Shown: positions 36,647-45,112, numbered from the stretch's first letter. The stretch: 64,000 nt of DNA from Candidatus Fluviicola riflensis (GCA_002243285.1 CP022585.1:1972641-2036640), one strand, 5' to 3'. The notes: a model not told the origin generated them from the sequence alone. Numbers and translations: made by a program.

Positions 36647-38098
36647 TTATAAACTGGTGTATTCAAAAGTGGGACCTGCATTGAATTGAGCATCCAGTGG
36701 CTGGTTCATTAAACCAACCGCTTGTTCTTTCAAAGCATACATATACATGATGGATTTTTCCAACTCTTTTTGATTGCCTTCCACAGCACTTTGAATGGCG
36801 TCTAACAATCGTCTGTAGGTTTTATTGAATTCAAGCCCCTGAGCATATAATTGGTTGTTATTGGCGTAGTCGCTCAGTTTCGGATTTGCTTTCATAGGAT
36901 ATGCTGCACTCCAATCTACGGGAAGTGGTTTTCCGGTTGGCGGAGTTGTTACCGGCATCATTCCGTTTTCATCTGTAAAGGGGCTGTAATCTCCTCCCAA
37001 ATAATAATGCTCATGGAAAATTTCTTTAAACCTGAAATAATGCGCCAATTCTGCTCCTTCTTCAAACTGAGAAGGATCCACATCAAAAATTGAATCATCG
37101 ACACCTTCACCTTGTCCTTTAATTTCCTGGAAAACAGCTATGACACCTGCTAAAGATTCCACAGAATGCAATTTTCCGCCGCTTCCGTAATACTGTTCAG
37201 GGCGGATTTGTTTGGCAGGATCTCCTGTGAAAATTCCTCCCGTATTTAATTCTTCAAAATTTTGCGGAAGGGTTCCGTGTTCCGTGTAATAAGCAATTAT
37301 TTGGAAAACAACGATGTAGAAGAATACCATATCGTAGTATTCACCGATTGTGTCGACATTTTCAAGAATGAAGCCTTTCATGTTTTCAAGCGTCCAGAAG
37401 TTGTTTTCAGGTACCGCAGCACTTTTGGCAAATAAGGGAGTTGAATCGGTTTCGTGATCAGATGTTGGTGCTTTAACCAACGGACTGCTTGGACTTTCGA
37501 TGGCTATAAATGTTGCAATACTGTTTGTTGAGAACGTCTCCAAACCTACATAGAAATCAACATTCAGTGGTAATTTCATGGGGTAAGTAGGGTAGTTCTG
37601 TGGTCGGTTAACAGAAGGTTGAATGTTCACTGCATTCAACACATTACACACCATAATCATGTGCAGCATTTCTTCCACGACAACACTTCTGATAATTTGT
37701 GAAGCGGGTGCATTCGTTCCGTCTTTAATGGAATACAAAGCGGTAAGATAAGGCGGGATAGTAGAATGCTCAATCAGAACAGCGGTCTGTAAAAGATCCT
37801 GTAAAATCGGACGGTAATCGACGGCTGCGAGTCTTTTTTTGGCACCTGGAATTGTTGAACCAAATTGAGCACTCAGGTAGCGATTGAATCCTTCGGTTTG
37901 GTCATTTAATAAAAGATTCGTCAGGGTTTTACTGTGGTGTTTTAACCCTTCTGTCCAATCGGCTTTACTGATGGTGGAATCAGTTAACAAGGATTGCAGA
38001 GAAATGGCATCTGAAACAATCTGGTTGCCGGCTAACGTTCTGGCTCCTTTTAGTAACGTTTCCTGGGGCTCTGTTTTATTGATAAGTCGTTGTCTCAT
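36647..38098 (-). CDS. PF12902 ferritin-like protein (VioB/RebD-type iminophenylpyruvate dimer synthase domain)
   Basis: The 483-aa protein contains the ferritin-like domain known from VioB and RebD-type enzymes: LLQTAVLIEHSTIPPYLTALYS, then SVVVEEMLHMIMVCNVLNAV, with Glu/Glu/His residues suited to a di-iron site. Later helices have EYYDMVFFYIV and HYFRFKEIFHEHYY. In violacein and rebeccamycin synthesis this domain couples oxidised tryptophan units, but stand-alone homologues have unknown reactions. It sits 4 bp after the GMC gene and 15 bp before the heme-binding-like gene, so it is part of the same operon. Confidence 0.82.
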   Translation of the reverse strand: MRQRLINKTEPQETLLKGARTLAGNQIVSDAISLQSLLTDSTISKADWTEGLKHHSKTLTNLLLNDQTEGFNRYLSAQFGSTIPGAKKRLAAVDYRPILQDLLQTAVLIEHSTIPPYLTALYSIKDGTNAPASQIIRSVVVEEMLHMIMVCNVLNAVNIQPSVNRPQNYPTYPMKLPLNVDFYVGLETFSTNSIATFIAIESPSSPLVKAPTSDHETDSTPLFAKSAAVPENNFWTLENMKGFILENVDTIGEYYDMVFFYIVVFQIIAYYTEHGTLPQNFEELNTGGIFTGDPAKQIRPEQYYGSGGKLHSVESLAGVIAVFQEIKGQGEGVDDSIFDVDPSQFEEGAELAHYFRFKEIFHEHYYLGGDYSPFTDENGMMPVTTPPTGKPLPVDWSAAYPMKANPKLSDYANNNQLYAQGLEFNKTYRRLLDAIQSAVEGNQKELEKSIMYMYALKEQAVGLMNQPLDAQFNAGPTFEYTSL

Positions 38099-38102
38099 GT
38101 GT

Positions 38103-40184
38103 TCAGTTTTTAAATTGAGTTTCCAAATCTGCCAGGATAGATTCTACCGAGCGGATGGTGAAAGCGGATAGGGTTAGGGTAGGGTTTGAAGTCCCCAGGG
38201 TTGTCATATTTCCAGCTCCTACGATGTATAAATTGGAGTGATCCCAGGATTTGCAATAACTATTCGTTACAGAATCTTCCGGTGTGGAACCCATTCTGTG
38301 TGTTCCCACGATGTGACCTGCTCCATTGTAAGAATATCGCACATTGTTGTAGATGAAAGTATTGTTGTCGGTAGCGTTGTATTGGGTGAAGTCTTCAATT
38401 TCCAATCGTTCAAACATCTGATCCGAAGCTAGTTTCGCCTGTTCCATTGCTTTCTTTTCATAGTCTGTTAGGTCATAATTGATAACCGGACGTGGAATTC
38501 CCAATGCATCCACATATTGGTCATTAATAGTAACCCGGTTGTTTGGATTGGGTAATTGTTCGATCTCAAAATGGAATAAAACCTGTCTGGAAAGCCTGTA
38601 AGTCAACGCATCTCTTAATTCTGCCCCAAAAAGGCCTTCACCCAGGAATTCTGAAATATCAGATCCCGGAGAAAATGCCGGCCAGCTCCAGCCCCAATTG
38701 TCGAGCGGAGAAATCCACGCTGAAAATTCACTTCTGAAATCTCCATCCCGGAAAGACGAAATATTGGTAGTAGAACCAGGGCCTCTGTAAGAATAAACCG
38801 GTTCCGGAAACAATCCCCAGGTTAGCATGACCATGTGATCCATTAAATTTCTTCCGACCTGGTCACTGCGATTGGCAACTGTTTTCTCCACTTTTCGGCC
38901 ATCTTCCATCACCGAATATTTTGAATTCAATAAGATTTTTGGATTTTCAAAAGCATTGGCTGCCAGAATGACGATGGAATCTGAAGTATCAATCACTTCT
39001 TCTACAAAGTCGGTTTTCTCCTTGGAAATATACCTTCTCAAATGAACTTTAGAAATGGCCTCATTCTCATCGACGCTTAATCGGTAAACCACACTTTGAG
39101 CTCTAATCTCGAGGTGCGGATTGCGTTGAAGATTCTCATTGGCATTCATTTTATACAATGCTTTTTTCAGTGTTTTCAAAGCATTGTATTTAGCCTGCAC
39201 TGGGCAGATCGGGACGCAAGATGCATTTCCTTCACAGCGTTCTCCCATATACGGATTCCAAACGGCCCCCAGTGCTTTGTATTCTTCTTTTTCTGAACGG
39301 TCCAGGACCAATTGATATCCTGATTGTTGGGCTTCGGCTTTAATGAGTCTTGTTTTTCCGTAGCTTGGATTCGGAGTAGAATTTCTTCCTTGCGGAGAAG
39401 GAACCATCAGTAGGGGAATCGTTTGAAAATTTAACTGAACACTTGTGCCAGTAAGCCCGTCAATGATTCTTTGATCCATGTAACTTTGAGGAATTTCCTC
39501 CATCGGGAAAACATAATCACCATAATACTGTTCCATGCTTTCTGAAATAGGGTATTCCTGTTTCGAAACATCTCCTGAAACACCGATTTCAAATTCGGCC
39601 ATTTCATAATAGGGTTTTAACAGATTGTAGTCAATCGGCCAGTCAATTGGTGTTTTTTCGGTAGAATCAGGGCTGTCTATTTCAATACCATATTTCTCCG
39701 TAAGTCTGAAATCATTCGGAAGCATTCTGGGTGTTGTTCCGAGCCAATGAAGCGTGGTTCCGCCACCAACTCTGATCGCATCACTGGCAAACGGCACCGG
39801 GCCAAACTGAACCAGGTAGCCTTTCTTATCCGGAAACGGTGGTATAATTGGTTCCATGTCCAACACATTCGGTGAAGGAGCTTGTTTTAAGTTGGGGTAC
39901 GGTGAATTGGGAACTTTTGCTTCCTGCATATAAAAAGTGCGGATATACTCATTATACGTCGTCATAGAAGAGGCTGAATCCAATTCTACACCAGCTTCCA
40001 AACCAGCCTCATACATCAGGATGGAGATTTCACGGATGTTTTCAGATTTTTTGGCATCTGCACGATGGATCATTTTCCCCTTTTCCGCATCAAATACATG
40101 ATCGGTCAACAGTTTTGCAATCAATGATCCTGCAATCCCCGTTCCTACGATGATTACATCTTTTTTGTTGTCTGTCTTCTTCAT
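38103..40184 (-). CDS. GMC-family flavin oxidoreductase with a C-X5-C-X3-C cluster motif
   Basis: The 693-aa protein has the FAD motif VGTGIAGSLIAKLL near residue 13, the GMC loop GGGTTLHWLG, and the C-terminal active-site region IVGTHRMGS ... NPTLTLSAF. Cys317, Cys323 and Cys327 (CEGNASCVPICPVQAK) match the C-X5-C-X3-C pattern that holds a [3Fe-4S] cluster in FAD-dependent glucose and fructose dehydrogenases. The 4-bp overlap with a FAD-SLDH-type small subunit supports a dehydrogenase complex. The substrate may be a sugar, alcohol or secondary-metabolite intermediate; nothing in the sequence decides. Confidence 0.88.
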   Translation of the reverse strand: MKKTDNKKDVIIVGTGIAGSLIAKLLTDHVFDAEKGKMIHRADAKKSENIREISILMYEAGLEAGVELDSASSMTTYNEYIRTFYMQEAKVPNSPYPNLKQAPSPNVLDMEPIIPPFPDKKGYLVQFGPVPFASDAIRVGGGTTLHWLGTTPRMLPNDFRLTEKYGIEIDSPDSTEKTPIDWPIDYNLLKPYYEMAEFEIGVSGDVSKQEYPISESMEQYYGDYVFPMEEIPQSYMDQRIIDGLTGTSVQLNFQTIPLLMVPSPQGRNSTPNPSYGKTRLIKAEAQQSGYQLVLDRSEKEEYKALGAVWNPYMGERCEGNASCVPICPVQAKYNALKTLKKALYKMNANENLQRNPHLEIRAQSVVYRLSVDENEAISKVHLRRYISKEKTDFVEEVIDTSDSIVILAANAFENPKILLNSKYSVMEDGRKVEKTVANRSDQVGRNLMDHMVMLTWGLFPEPVYSYRGPGSTTNISSFRDGDFRSEFSAWISPLDNWGWSWPAFSPGSDISEFLGEGLFGAELRDALTYRLSRQVLFHFEIEQLPNPNNRVTINDQYVDALGIPRPVINYDLTDYEKKAMEQAKLASDQMFERLEIEDFTQYNATDNNTFIYNNVRYSYNGAGHIVGTHRMGSTPEDSVTNSYCKSWDHSNLYIVGAGNMTTLGTSNPTLTLSAFTIRSVESILADLETQFKN

Positions 40185-40627
40185 GATTTAGCGGTTACAG
40201 GTTTAACACTCCAGGACTTAAAACCCGGTTGTTTAGCTCCGGGAGGATGCGCATGCATTAAGTTCCAAACCAGTCCTTCTTTGTAAGAAAGATCGTTGAT
40301 ATAAGAACCTTCCCAGGTTCCTGAATACCACATGGTAATCACTTTTCCAGCCATGTCGTTCAATCCCGGATTTGCCATGATTTCGGAAGCAATGGTGTTT
40401 CTTAGTTGATCTTCGGTGAAAGAAATCTCAAACACATTTTTGGAAACAGTCAGAAATTCCACAAAAGTGGCAGCATCTAAGTGACCCAAAATGTAAGTGT
40501 AATAGGTTTCCGCCAAACCAGTCGCTTGTAATTCATTTACAGAAAACCCGGTAAGTGATTCTGAAATAGACATAAACACGTCGAAATAATAATCGTCGAC
40601 GTTGAGAATTTTGTTAATAATAATCAT
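40181..40627 (-). CDS. FAD-SLDH-type small subunit of the GMC dehydrogenase
   Basis: The 148-aa protein matches small subunits of membrane FAD dehydrogenases (sorbitol/glucose dehydrogenase type, PF12318): FMSISESLTGFSVNEL, YTYILGHLDAATFVEFL, and MAGKVITMWYSGTWEG. Typical members carry a twin-arginine signal that exports the folded pair. Here the N-terminus (MIIINKILNVDDYYFD) has none, so the complex is probably cytoplasmic. It is the first gene of the operon; its stop overlaps the GMC start. A TATGTTTG box at 40716-40723 is a weak promoter candidate. Confidence 0.78.
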   Translation of the reverse strand: MIIINKILNVDDYYFDVFMSISESLTGFSVNELQATGLAETYYTYILGHLDAATFVEFLTVSKNVFEISFTEDQLRNTIASEIMANPGLNDMAGKVITMWYSGTWEGSYINDLSYKEGLVWNLMHAHPPGAKQPGFKSWSVKPVTAKS

Positions 40628-40932
40628 TGTGTAAAGAATTGCTGATTAATGAATCGTCAATGAACTGGTTGTTCTTTTCCATGGAAATTTTCTCTCCTTC
40701 GTTATAACCGGTAAACAAACATAGCTGACATGAATAGTGAATTCGTGAATAATGTTTTTATACCGGATTATTAAAGTGCCCGGAAGGTGGTAAACCTAAT
40801 AAGTTTCAAATAAATATGCAAGCGTATAAATACGGTTATTCTCGCATGCGGTTTTCCGCAAAAAGGGTGTTGGTAATTAGTTCGGAATTTAAAAATAGAG
40901 TATGGGGGAAAGAGAAAAAAAGCTCTCACAGC
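40628..40932. other. gene-free leader of the redox operon
   Basis: AT-rich region with a perfect -7-like TATGTTTG on the minus strand (40716-40723) but no TTG at the proper spacing. Nothing else is seen. Confidence 0.4.
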
Positions 40933-41094
40933 TTAATGGTCGCCATTGTTTTCCCTTTTCAATTTATTGGCCAATTGATTTAATTCACGAAGTCGTTGTT
41001 GGTTTAACTCTTTCGCAACTTGCTTCCTGTTTTTCTTTTGCGCCATTAATTTGGAATAGAGCTTTTTGTTATCCGTATTTTTCTGTTTTGCCAC
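40933..41094 (-). CDS. small basic 53-aa protein
   Basis: From GTG 41094 (or ATG 41046) the minus strand encodes a very basic, helical peptide: KQKNTDNKKLYSKLMAQ, KKNRKQVAKELNQQ, RLRELNQLANKLKREN, ending NNGDH. Lys/Arg/Gln/Asn make up most of it, with heptad-like leucines that suggest a coiled coil or RNA-binding helix. Not recognised; support is coding-like composition and absence of stops. It sits between the GIY-YIG gene and the redox operon on the same strand. Confidence 0.45.
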   Translation of the reverse strand: MAKQKNTDNKKLYSKLMAQKKNRKQVAKELNQQRLRELNQLANKLKRENNGDH

Positions 41095-41130
41095 CTTGTA
41101 AAGGTAAAATACATTCGGGAAATATAAAGA

Positions 41131-41367
41131 CTAAAGAAACCGCTTGTTCGAAAATGCCTTACCAGATCCTGACTTCAGATACTTCTCAAAATGAAATGCT
41201 TTGTATTTGTCCGAAAATGCAATGTAAGTAATGAGTTCTAGTGGAAGTCGGGTGGAAGTATAGTGAACCTCTCCTTTGTTATGACGTTTCAAGCGTTCTT
41301 CAATATTTTGAGTACAACCTGTATAAGTTGTTCCATCAGCACATTTCAATAAATAAACGTATTGCAT
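41131..41367 (-). CDS. GIY-YIG nuclease-domain protein
   Basis: The 78-aa product is a minimal GIY-YIG domain of the YhbQ/UPF0213 kind: YVYLLKCADGTTYTGCTQN (the Y-V-Y and Y-T-G strands), then IEERLKRHNKG with the conserved Arg, and AFHFEKYLKSGSGKAF with the catalytic-type Glu. Role unknown; such genes are often scattered among repeats in Bacteroidota, as here. Confidence 0.88.
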   Translation of the reverse strand: MQYVYLLKCADGTTYTGCTQNIEERLKRHNKGEVHYTSTRLPLELITYIAFSDKYKAFHFEKYLKSGSGKAFSNKRFL

Positions 41368-41425
41368 TTGTAATAGTGTTTAGACATAAAATTTCGTTGT
41401 TTTCTATTTAAGATAGTGAAAAATA

Positions 41426-41775
41426 TTCTTCTTCGCTCTTCGAGCTATGAAGAATTAAATCTTTTGTCTTATTCGGGATTATAATTAGAGGTATTATGTG
41501 GATCGGGTTCACTACGCTTGTGCTGACCTTGCTCCACCGAAGCGGTTACGCGAAGATGAAGAGCTTCAGCGAAAGCGCTTAGAGGACTTATATTTGGATT
41601 AGAGTTCTAAACAAAAAAGTTCTTCTTCACTATGAGTTTCGAAGAACAAGCCTTACTTCGCTCTTGCGAGCTGCGATTATGAATGAGAATAGTGGACCGA
41701 GTCCGCCGAAGCTATTGGGAAATCGTTTGACGGAAGGAGTAAACTATCCTTCGTCACTCTACGAGCTATGAAGGA
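41426..41775. repeat. cluster of CTTCGCTCT-CGAGCTATGAAG palindromes
   Basis: Variants of CTTCGCTCTTCGAGCTATGAAG occur at 41426-41454, 41650-41678 (diverged right arm) and 41747-41775, with a fourth at 41784-41815 that acts as the ssrA terminator. Between them lie CTTCAGCGAA-type words (about 41560-41580) shared with 17125-17200 and 60078-60170. No gene fills this 450-bp stretch. Confidence 0.6.
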
Positions 41776-41816
41776 TAAAAAAAGCCCTACTTCGCTCTTG
41801 CGAGCTATGTAGGGCG
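41776..41816 (-). terminator. ssrA terminator
   Basis: On the minus strand, GCCCTAC...GTAGGGC arms with an inner GCTC/GAGC stem are followed by TTTTTTT, five bases past the mature tmRNA end. It is built from a CTTCGCTCTTGCGAG palindrome of the local repeat family. Confidence 0.8.
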
Positions 41817-41820
41817 AAGG

Positions 41821-42221
41821 TGGAGTCGGAGGGGTTCGAACCCTCGTCCAAACAAAGAATCCCAATGTCTTCTACATGCTTAGTTTTTGATTGGTTTTCG
41901 ACGGAAAATCGGACAAAAACACCCAAGAATCCCGCTTATCCTCTTTGATCTCACACCGCCCGCGAGGCGAAGTTGGTGCCAGATTTTCTAAGTTGATTCC
42001 CTCGGTTCCGGGGCCGAAAATCAGAGCCCATGGGAGAGAAACTTGTCCGCTTACTATATCTTCAGCGGATTAAGCTAATTTACATTCAGCAAATTAAGCC
42101 GCAAGTGCGTATGACGTATTGTCAATTATAGTTTGCAACAAGATATTTACGAGCTTCATCGCAACGCTCGACATGCTTACCCACCAAAATCGCATTTGCT
42201 GTCAAATCCAATGTCGACCCC
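41821..42221 (-). ncRNA. ssrA: transfer-messenger RNA
   Basis: On the minus strand the RNA begins GGGGTCGACATTGGATTTGA and ends with T-arm GAGGG-TTCGAAC-CCCTC and CGACTCCA, so the acceptor arms (GGGGTCG/CGACTCC) pair fully with one G-U. The tag reading frame is at 42123-42094: GAC AAT ACG TCA TAC GCA CTT, then GCG GCT TAA, giving DNTSYALAA. The 3' CCA is not encoded (CCT follows). tmRNA rescues stalled ribosomes and tags the nascent chain for proteolysis. Ends were set from pairing. Confidence 0.93.
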
Positions 42222-42228
42222 AGTTCTA

Positions 42229-42236
42229 CAAAGATA
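42229..42236 (-). promoter_or_regulatory. ssrA -7 box (TATCTTTG)
   Basis: A perfect TAnnTTTG match ending 8 bases before the tmRNA 5' end at 42221, exactly where a -7 element belongs. The -33 element is weak. Confidence 0.6.
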
Positions 42237-42334
42237 CTAGAAAGTATCGATTGTTGTAAATGCTTTTTGAAAAGTTGTGAAATCACTGATTTCAGGAATG
42301 AAAAACCGGAATTCGGAAAGTTGAAAATTCGGGA

Positions 42335-42366
42335 ATTTGGGTGTTCGGGATATCCCGAACACCCAA
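42335..42366. repeat. perfect 32-bp palindrome
   Basis: TTTGGGTGTTCGGGAT followed directly by its reverse complement, without any loop. It lies between divergent ssrA and the 184-aa gene, next to degenerate GAATTCGGGAATT words. The rest of the 315-bp gap has only the ssrA promoter. Confidence 0.7.
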
Positions 42367-42536
42367 ACATTCAACCAGTTTAAAATCAATTATTTAATTT
42401 TTCATAAACCCTTTCTATGTTCCTACCGTGTCCGCCTCAGGAGGATGTGGTTAAATAAAAGATCAACTCATCTTGTTTTCTAATTACTCTTCGCGTTGAA
42501 AAAAATAATAGCTTAGCCAAACCAAAACAAACTTCC

Positions 42537-43091
42537 ATGAAACTCATTCTTATCACCATACTCGCCATCACTCATTCCTTCTTCACCTTCGCCCTCGACG
42601 GACCACCATTCGAAGTCATCGGCGGAGCAAAACTGATCGCTTCGTTGAACATTGAAAATGAAGAAACGCTTGCGAAAGGAACCCTCTCAACCGGCGAGGA
42701 AATCATCATTTCTAACGGGGACATTCTTTTTTCTGTTAAGCTGAATGTATCAAGTATGGGTAGTTTCCCATTGATGAGTAAATTGAAGAGCGAAGATTAT
42801 GGAGGCAACCCCTTATTGATTAGCGTTTACGAATACGATTTCGATAAGGACGGTGAAATGGAATTAATGGTAGTGCATTCTGCCGGCGACTATTTTGTGG
42901 AACTTGAGATCTTTCGCTACGAGAAAGAGGAGCCTCAACTCGTTGGGAGTTTATTCGGTCAATTCCTGATCTCTCTGGAAGATAATGTCATTTCTTTTCC
43001 TTACGGTTCACAGGGTCTGACAGACGAATACATCTACCGCAACGATGCGTTTTACAACCTGGTTTATCACGATCCGAAAAACCGTGATTAG
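42537..43091 (+). CDS. uncharacterised secreted 184-aa protein
   Basis: A signal peptide (MKLILITILAITHSFFTFA) precedes a beta-rich domain with VYEYDFDKDGEMELMVVHS, a calcium-loop-like D-x-D-x-D-G-x-x-E motif typical of FG-GAP/VCBS or dockerin-like repeats. No catalytic signature. It is likely periplasmic or surface exposed. Monocistronic by position. Confidence 0.75.
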   Translation: MKLILITILAITHSFFTFALDGPPFEVIGGAKLIASLNIENEETLAKGTLSTGEEIIISNGDILFSVKLNVSSMGSFPLMSKLKSEDYGGNPLLISVYEYDFDKDGEMELMVVHSAGDYFVELEIFRYEKEEPQLVGSLFGQFLISLEDNVISFPYGSQGLTDEYIYRNDAFYNLVYHDPKNRD

Positions 43092-43205
43092 ACTCCTCGG
43101 ATAAATTCATAATGGCTTCCCACGAATTCATCAGTCTGCGATGAATGTTCACAAATAATGAGGAAAGTTATCAGAGGTTTCGAAAAAAAAAATCCAAAAA
43201 AAAGA

Positions 43206-43303
43206 GGGGTAAGCTACTTCTATCGCACCGCTACAACCTCTTACCTTTGCTACGTTCCCGTCCTGGAGGAGTCAGAGGGAGCTGGTCGTAGAAGACTTAC
43301 CCC
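43206..43303 (+). ncRNA. ffs: signal recognition particle RNA, small bacterial type
   Basis: A 98-nt RNA is closed by perfect ends GGGGTAAG (43206-43213) and CTTACCCC (43296-43303), with a second stem CTTCTA/TAGAAG inside. The apical hairpin CTACG-TTCCC-GTCC-TGGA-GGAGTCAGAGGGA-...-CGTAG resembles domain IV of SRP RNA, which binds Ffh. Length and fold match small SRP RNAs, and I recall very similar flavobacterial sequences. A reading frame through it (43158-43442) is spurious. Confidence 0.75.
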
Positions 43304-43526
43304 AGCCGCAAAAGTAGTCATTTATTCCAAAGTCAAAGGCGCGATATGGGAAAGTTTCAGAAATTTCGTTGAGAGTTCAACTAAAAAGAATCGTGCGAAC
43401 AGTTTTTGTAAATTCAGATGTTGCTTGAAATCAACCATTTGATCGATTAAATCAGCGTTTTGTTAATTTGCTGTAACCATTACTTAACTTATGCGTAAAT
43501 TCAGCGCGCTCGCTAAATAACGCTCA

Positions 43527-44258
43527 ATGAAAGCAGTTTTACTACTACCATTGCTCTTCTCATTCGGTTTGTTCGGTCAAAAAGACACGATTAATGTCAC
43601 AGATTCACTTGGCTTGAAACAAGGCCACTGGGTCTATTTCGGTGGTGATTTTCCCAATTCGGGTGTTTCCTCGTCTGAAATCCTTGAAGAAGGTGATTTC
43701 ATCGACAATCAACGTGTTGGAATCTGGTACCGTTATGGCGCCGCTTCTCAGTTGAAAGCCGTCATGTTGTTCCGAATCGACAAGAAAACCAAAAGTTCTG
43801 TACGTGACCAGTTTTACAATTATGCCTATCATTCCAACGGGCAGTTAAAACGTAAACCCATTGTTGGCGGTTGCCGAAGCATGAGTGATTATTTCGAGTA
43901 CGACGAAACAGGTTTGCTGAAAGAAGCAGAGCTCTTCGATAGCGTCTGTAATACGGTTTACAAATTACAACGCATCGAAAAAGGCGAGATGGATTCCATT
44001 TCGATTTTTATCATTGATCATAAATTTGAGGAACAGTCGGTAGATTCGCTTGAAGCGCCGAAGAATAAGATTCAATTCGAGCAAACAGGCGAGTTTTGCG
44101 TCGATTACAATCACCAAATCTTTCAATTGGGGCATTTCGAAAAAGGGCAATTTCTTGACGGTCGCGAATACCTGTTTGATGAGATGATGCGTGCTCAGCG
44201 TATTCGGTTTTATGAGAATGGGAAGTTGGTGAAGACAGTGATGAAGAAGACTTCTTAG
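43527..44258 (+). CDS. secreted YwqK/MORN-variant repeat protein
   Basis: The 243-aa protein has a signal peptide (MKAVLLLPLLFSFGLFG) and repeats of the MORN-variant type seen in YwqK-like proteins: GLKQGHWVYFGGDFP, EGDFIDNQRVGIWYRYG, YHSNGQLKRKP and FYENGKLVKTV. Despite the toxin-antitoxin annotation often given to YwqK proteins, exported Bacteroidota members have no known antitoxin role. Monocistronic. Confidence 0.75.
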   Translation: MKAVLLLPLLFSFGLFGQKDTINVTDSLGLKQGHWVYFGGDFPNSGVSSSEILEEGDFIDNQRVGIWYRYGAASQLKAVMLFRIDKKTKSSVRDQFYNYAYHSNGQLKRKPIVGGCRSMSDYFEYDETGLLKEAELFDSVCNTVYKLQRIEKGEMDSISIFIIDHKFEEQSVDSLEAPKNKIQFEQTGEFCVDYNHQIFQLGHFEKGQFLDGREYLFDEMMRAQRIRFYENGKLVKTVMKKTS

Positions 44259-44304
44259 GAATGTTGAATTTTTAATGCTGAATGTTGAATTAGAAATTAC
44301 CTGA

Positions 44305-44577
44305 TTAGCTCAATTTTCGTTCTATTTTGCGGATGCGCTTGATGACATGTTTGTCGTTTTTCCGAAGTATTAAAGCCCGTTTGTAGAATTCCAGCGCTTT
44401 TTCGTATTCACGTCCTCGATAGTATTCATCAGCCTTTTCAACGATTTTTAAATATTGCTGCTCATATTCTTCATAAGTTGAAGCGATTAATTGAAAATCA
44501 AGTTTTCGATCAGGAATTTTCGCATCAATTGTACTGACACACCCGGAAAAGAATAGAAGGAGAATTATTGCTTTCAT
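44305..44577 (-). CDS. small TPR-type lipoprotein
   Basis: From MKAIILLLFFSGC (lipobox FSGC, Cys13) the 90-aa product continues with one or two TPR-like helices (AYEYYRGREYEKALEFYKRAL-like spacing) and a basic tail. An ATG two codons upstream is an alternative start. It probably sits on the periplasmic side of a membrane; partner unknown. Confidence 0.72.
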   Translation of the reverse strand: MKAIILLLFFSGCVSTIDAKIPDRKLDFQLIASTYEEYEQQYLKIVEKADEYYRGREYEKALEFYKRALILRKNDKHVIKRIRKIERKLS

Positions 44578-44671
44578 AGTCATTTGTACAACTTAATCAG
44601 GAGGGAGTTCAGAAGTTTTTTAAGTTCATTACTAAACTCAGAAACTCACGAAACTTAATAAACTGACCAAC

Positions 44672-45100
44672 TCACAAACTCAAATTAAAATCCCAGCCTT
44701 GTTTTTCACATAGCAAGACCAATTGTCCCCTGTGAAAGCTATTATCCTGAAGCAATTGAAAGAGCAAATCAACGGAAAGTTGTTCAAGCTGAACGCCTTC
44801 GGAGTCATGGAAACGGATTTTCTCTTCGGAAGAGAAATCGTCCAGATAGACGATTGTTTCGCGGGAATTGGCTTGTAGAAGCTGTTTCCAGTGGAGTTGA
44901 GGCATCACATCCATCAGATCAGATTCGGCAATCAATTTTCGTAACCGGCAATTCCAGATATGATGGCTGTTGATGATTTTAGATGCAGCCAAACGGATTT
45001 CATCGGTGAGTTCATCTTCTTTTGTTTCCAGGAAATCGACCCATTGCAGATTGAGCGCTAAATCGCGCTGCAGTTTATGGATGAAAAAAGCCTGGAACAT
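44672..45100 (-). CDS. DinB-like four-helix protein
   Basis: The 142-aa product has the DinB/YfiT layout with metal-type His residues in INSHHIWNCRLRK and DNSFHRGQLVLLCEKQG. DinB-fold proteins are often thiol-dependent transferases or damage-inducible proteins of unknown substrate. It starts 12 bp after rpe on the same strand and is probably co-transcribed. Confidence 0.83.
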   Translation of the reverse strand: MFQAFFIHKLQRDLALNLQWVDFLETKEDELTDEIRLAASKIINSHHIWNCRLRKLIAESDLMDVMPQLHWKQLLQANSRETIVYLDDFSSEEKIRFHDSEGVQLEQLSVDLLFQLLQDNSFHRGQLVLLCEKQGWDFNLSL

Positions 45101-45112
45101 TGTTGAATGGAC

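Noticed and set aside
40902..41231. 109-aa plus-strand frame
   Set aside because: It is antisense to the small basic frame and the GIY-YIG gene and has no coding character.
41677..42370. Reading frames on both strands across the tmRNA
   Set aside because: They are by-products of the ssrA sequence and its flanks; the tRNA-like ends and tag frame explain the DNA.
43158..43442. 94-aa reading frame on the plus strand
   Set aside because: It runs through the SRP RNA with its GGGGTAAG/CTTACCCC closing stem; the translation has no protein-like features.
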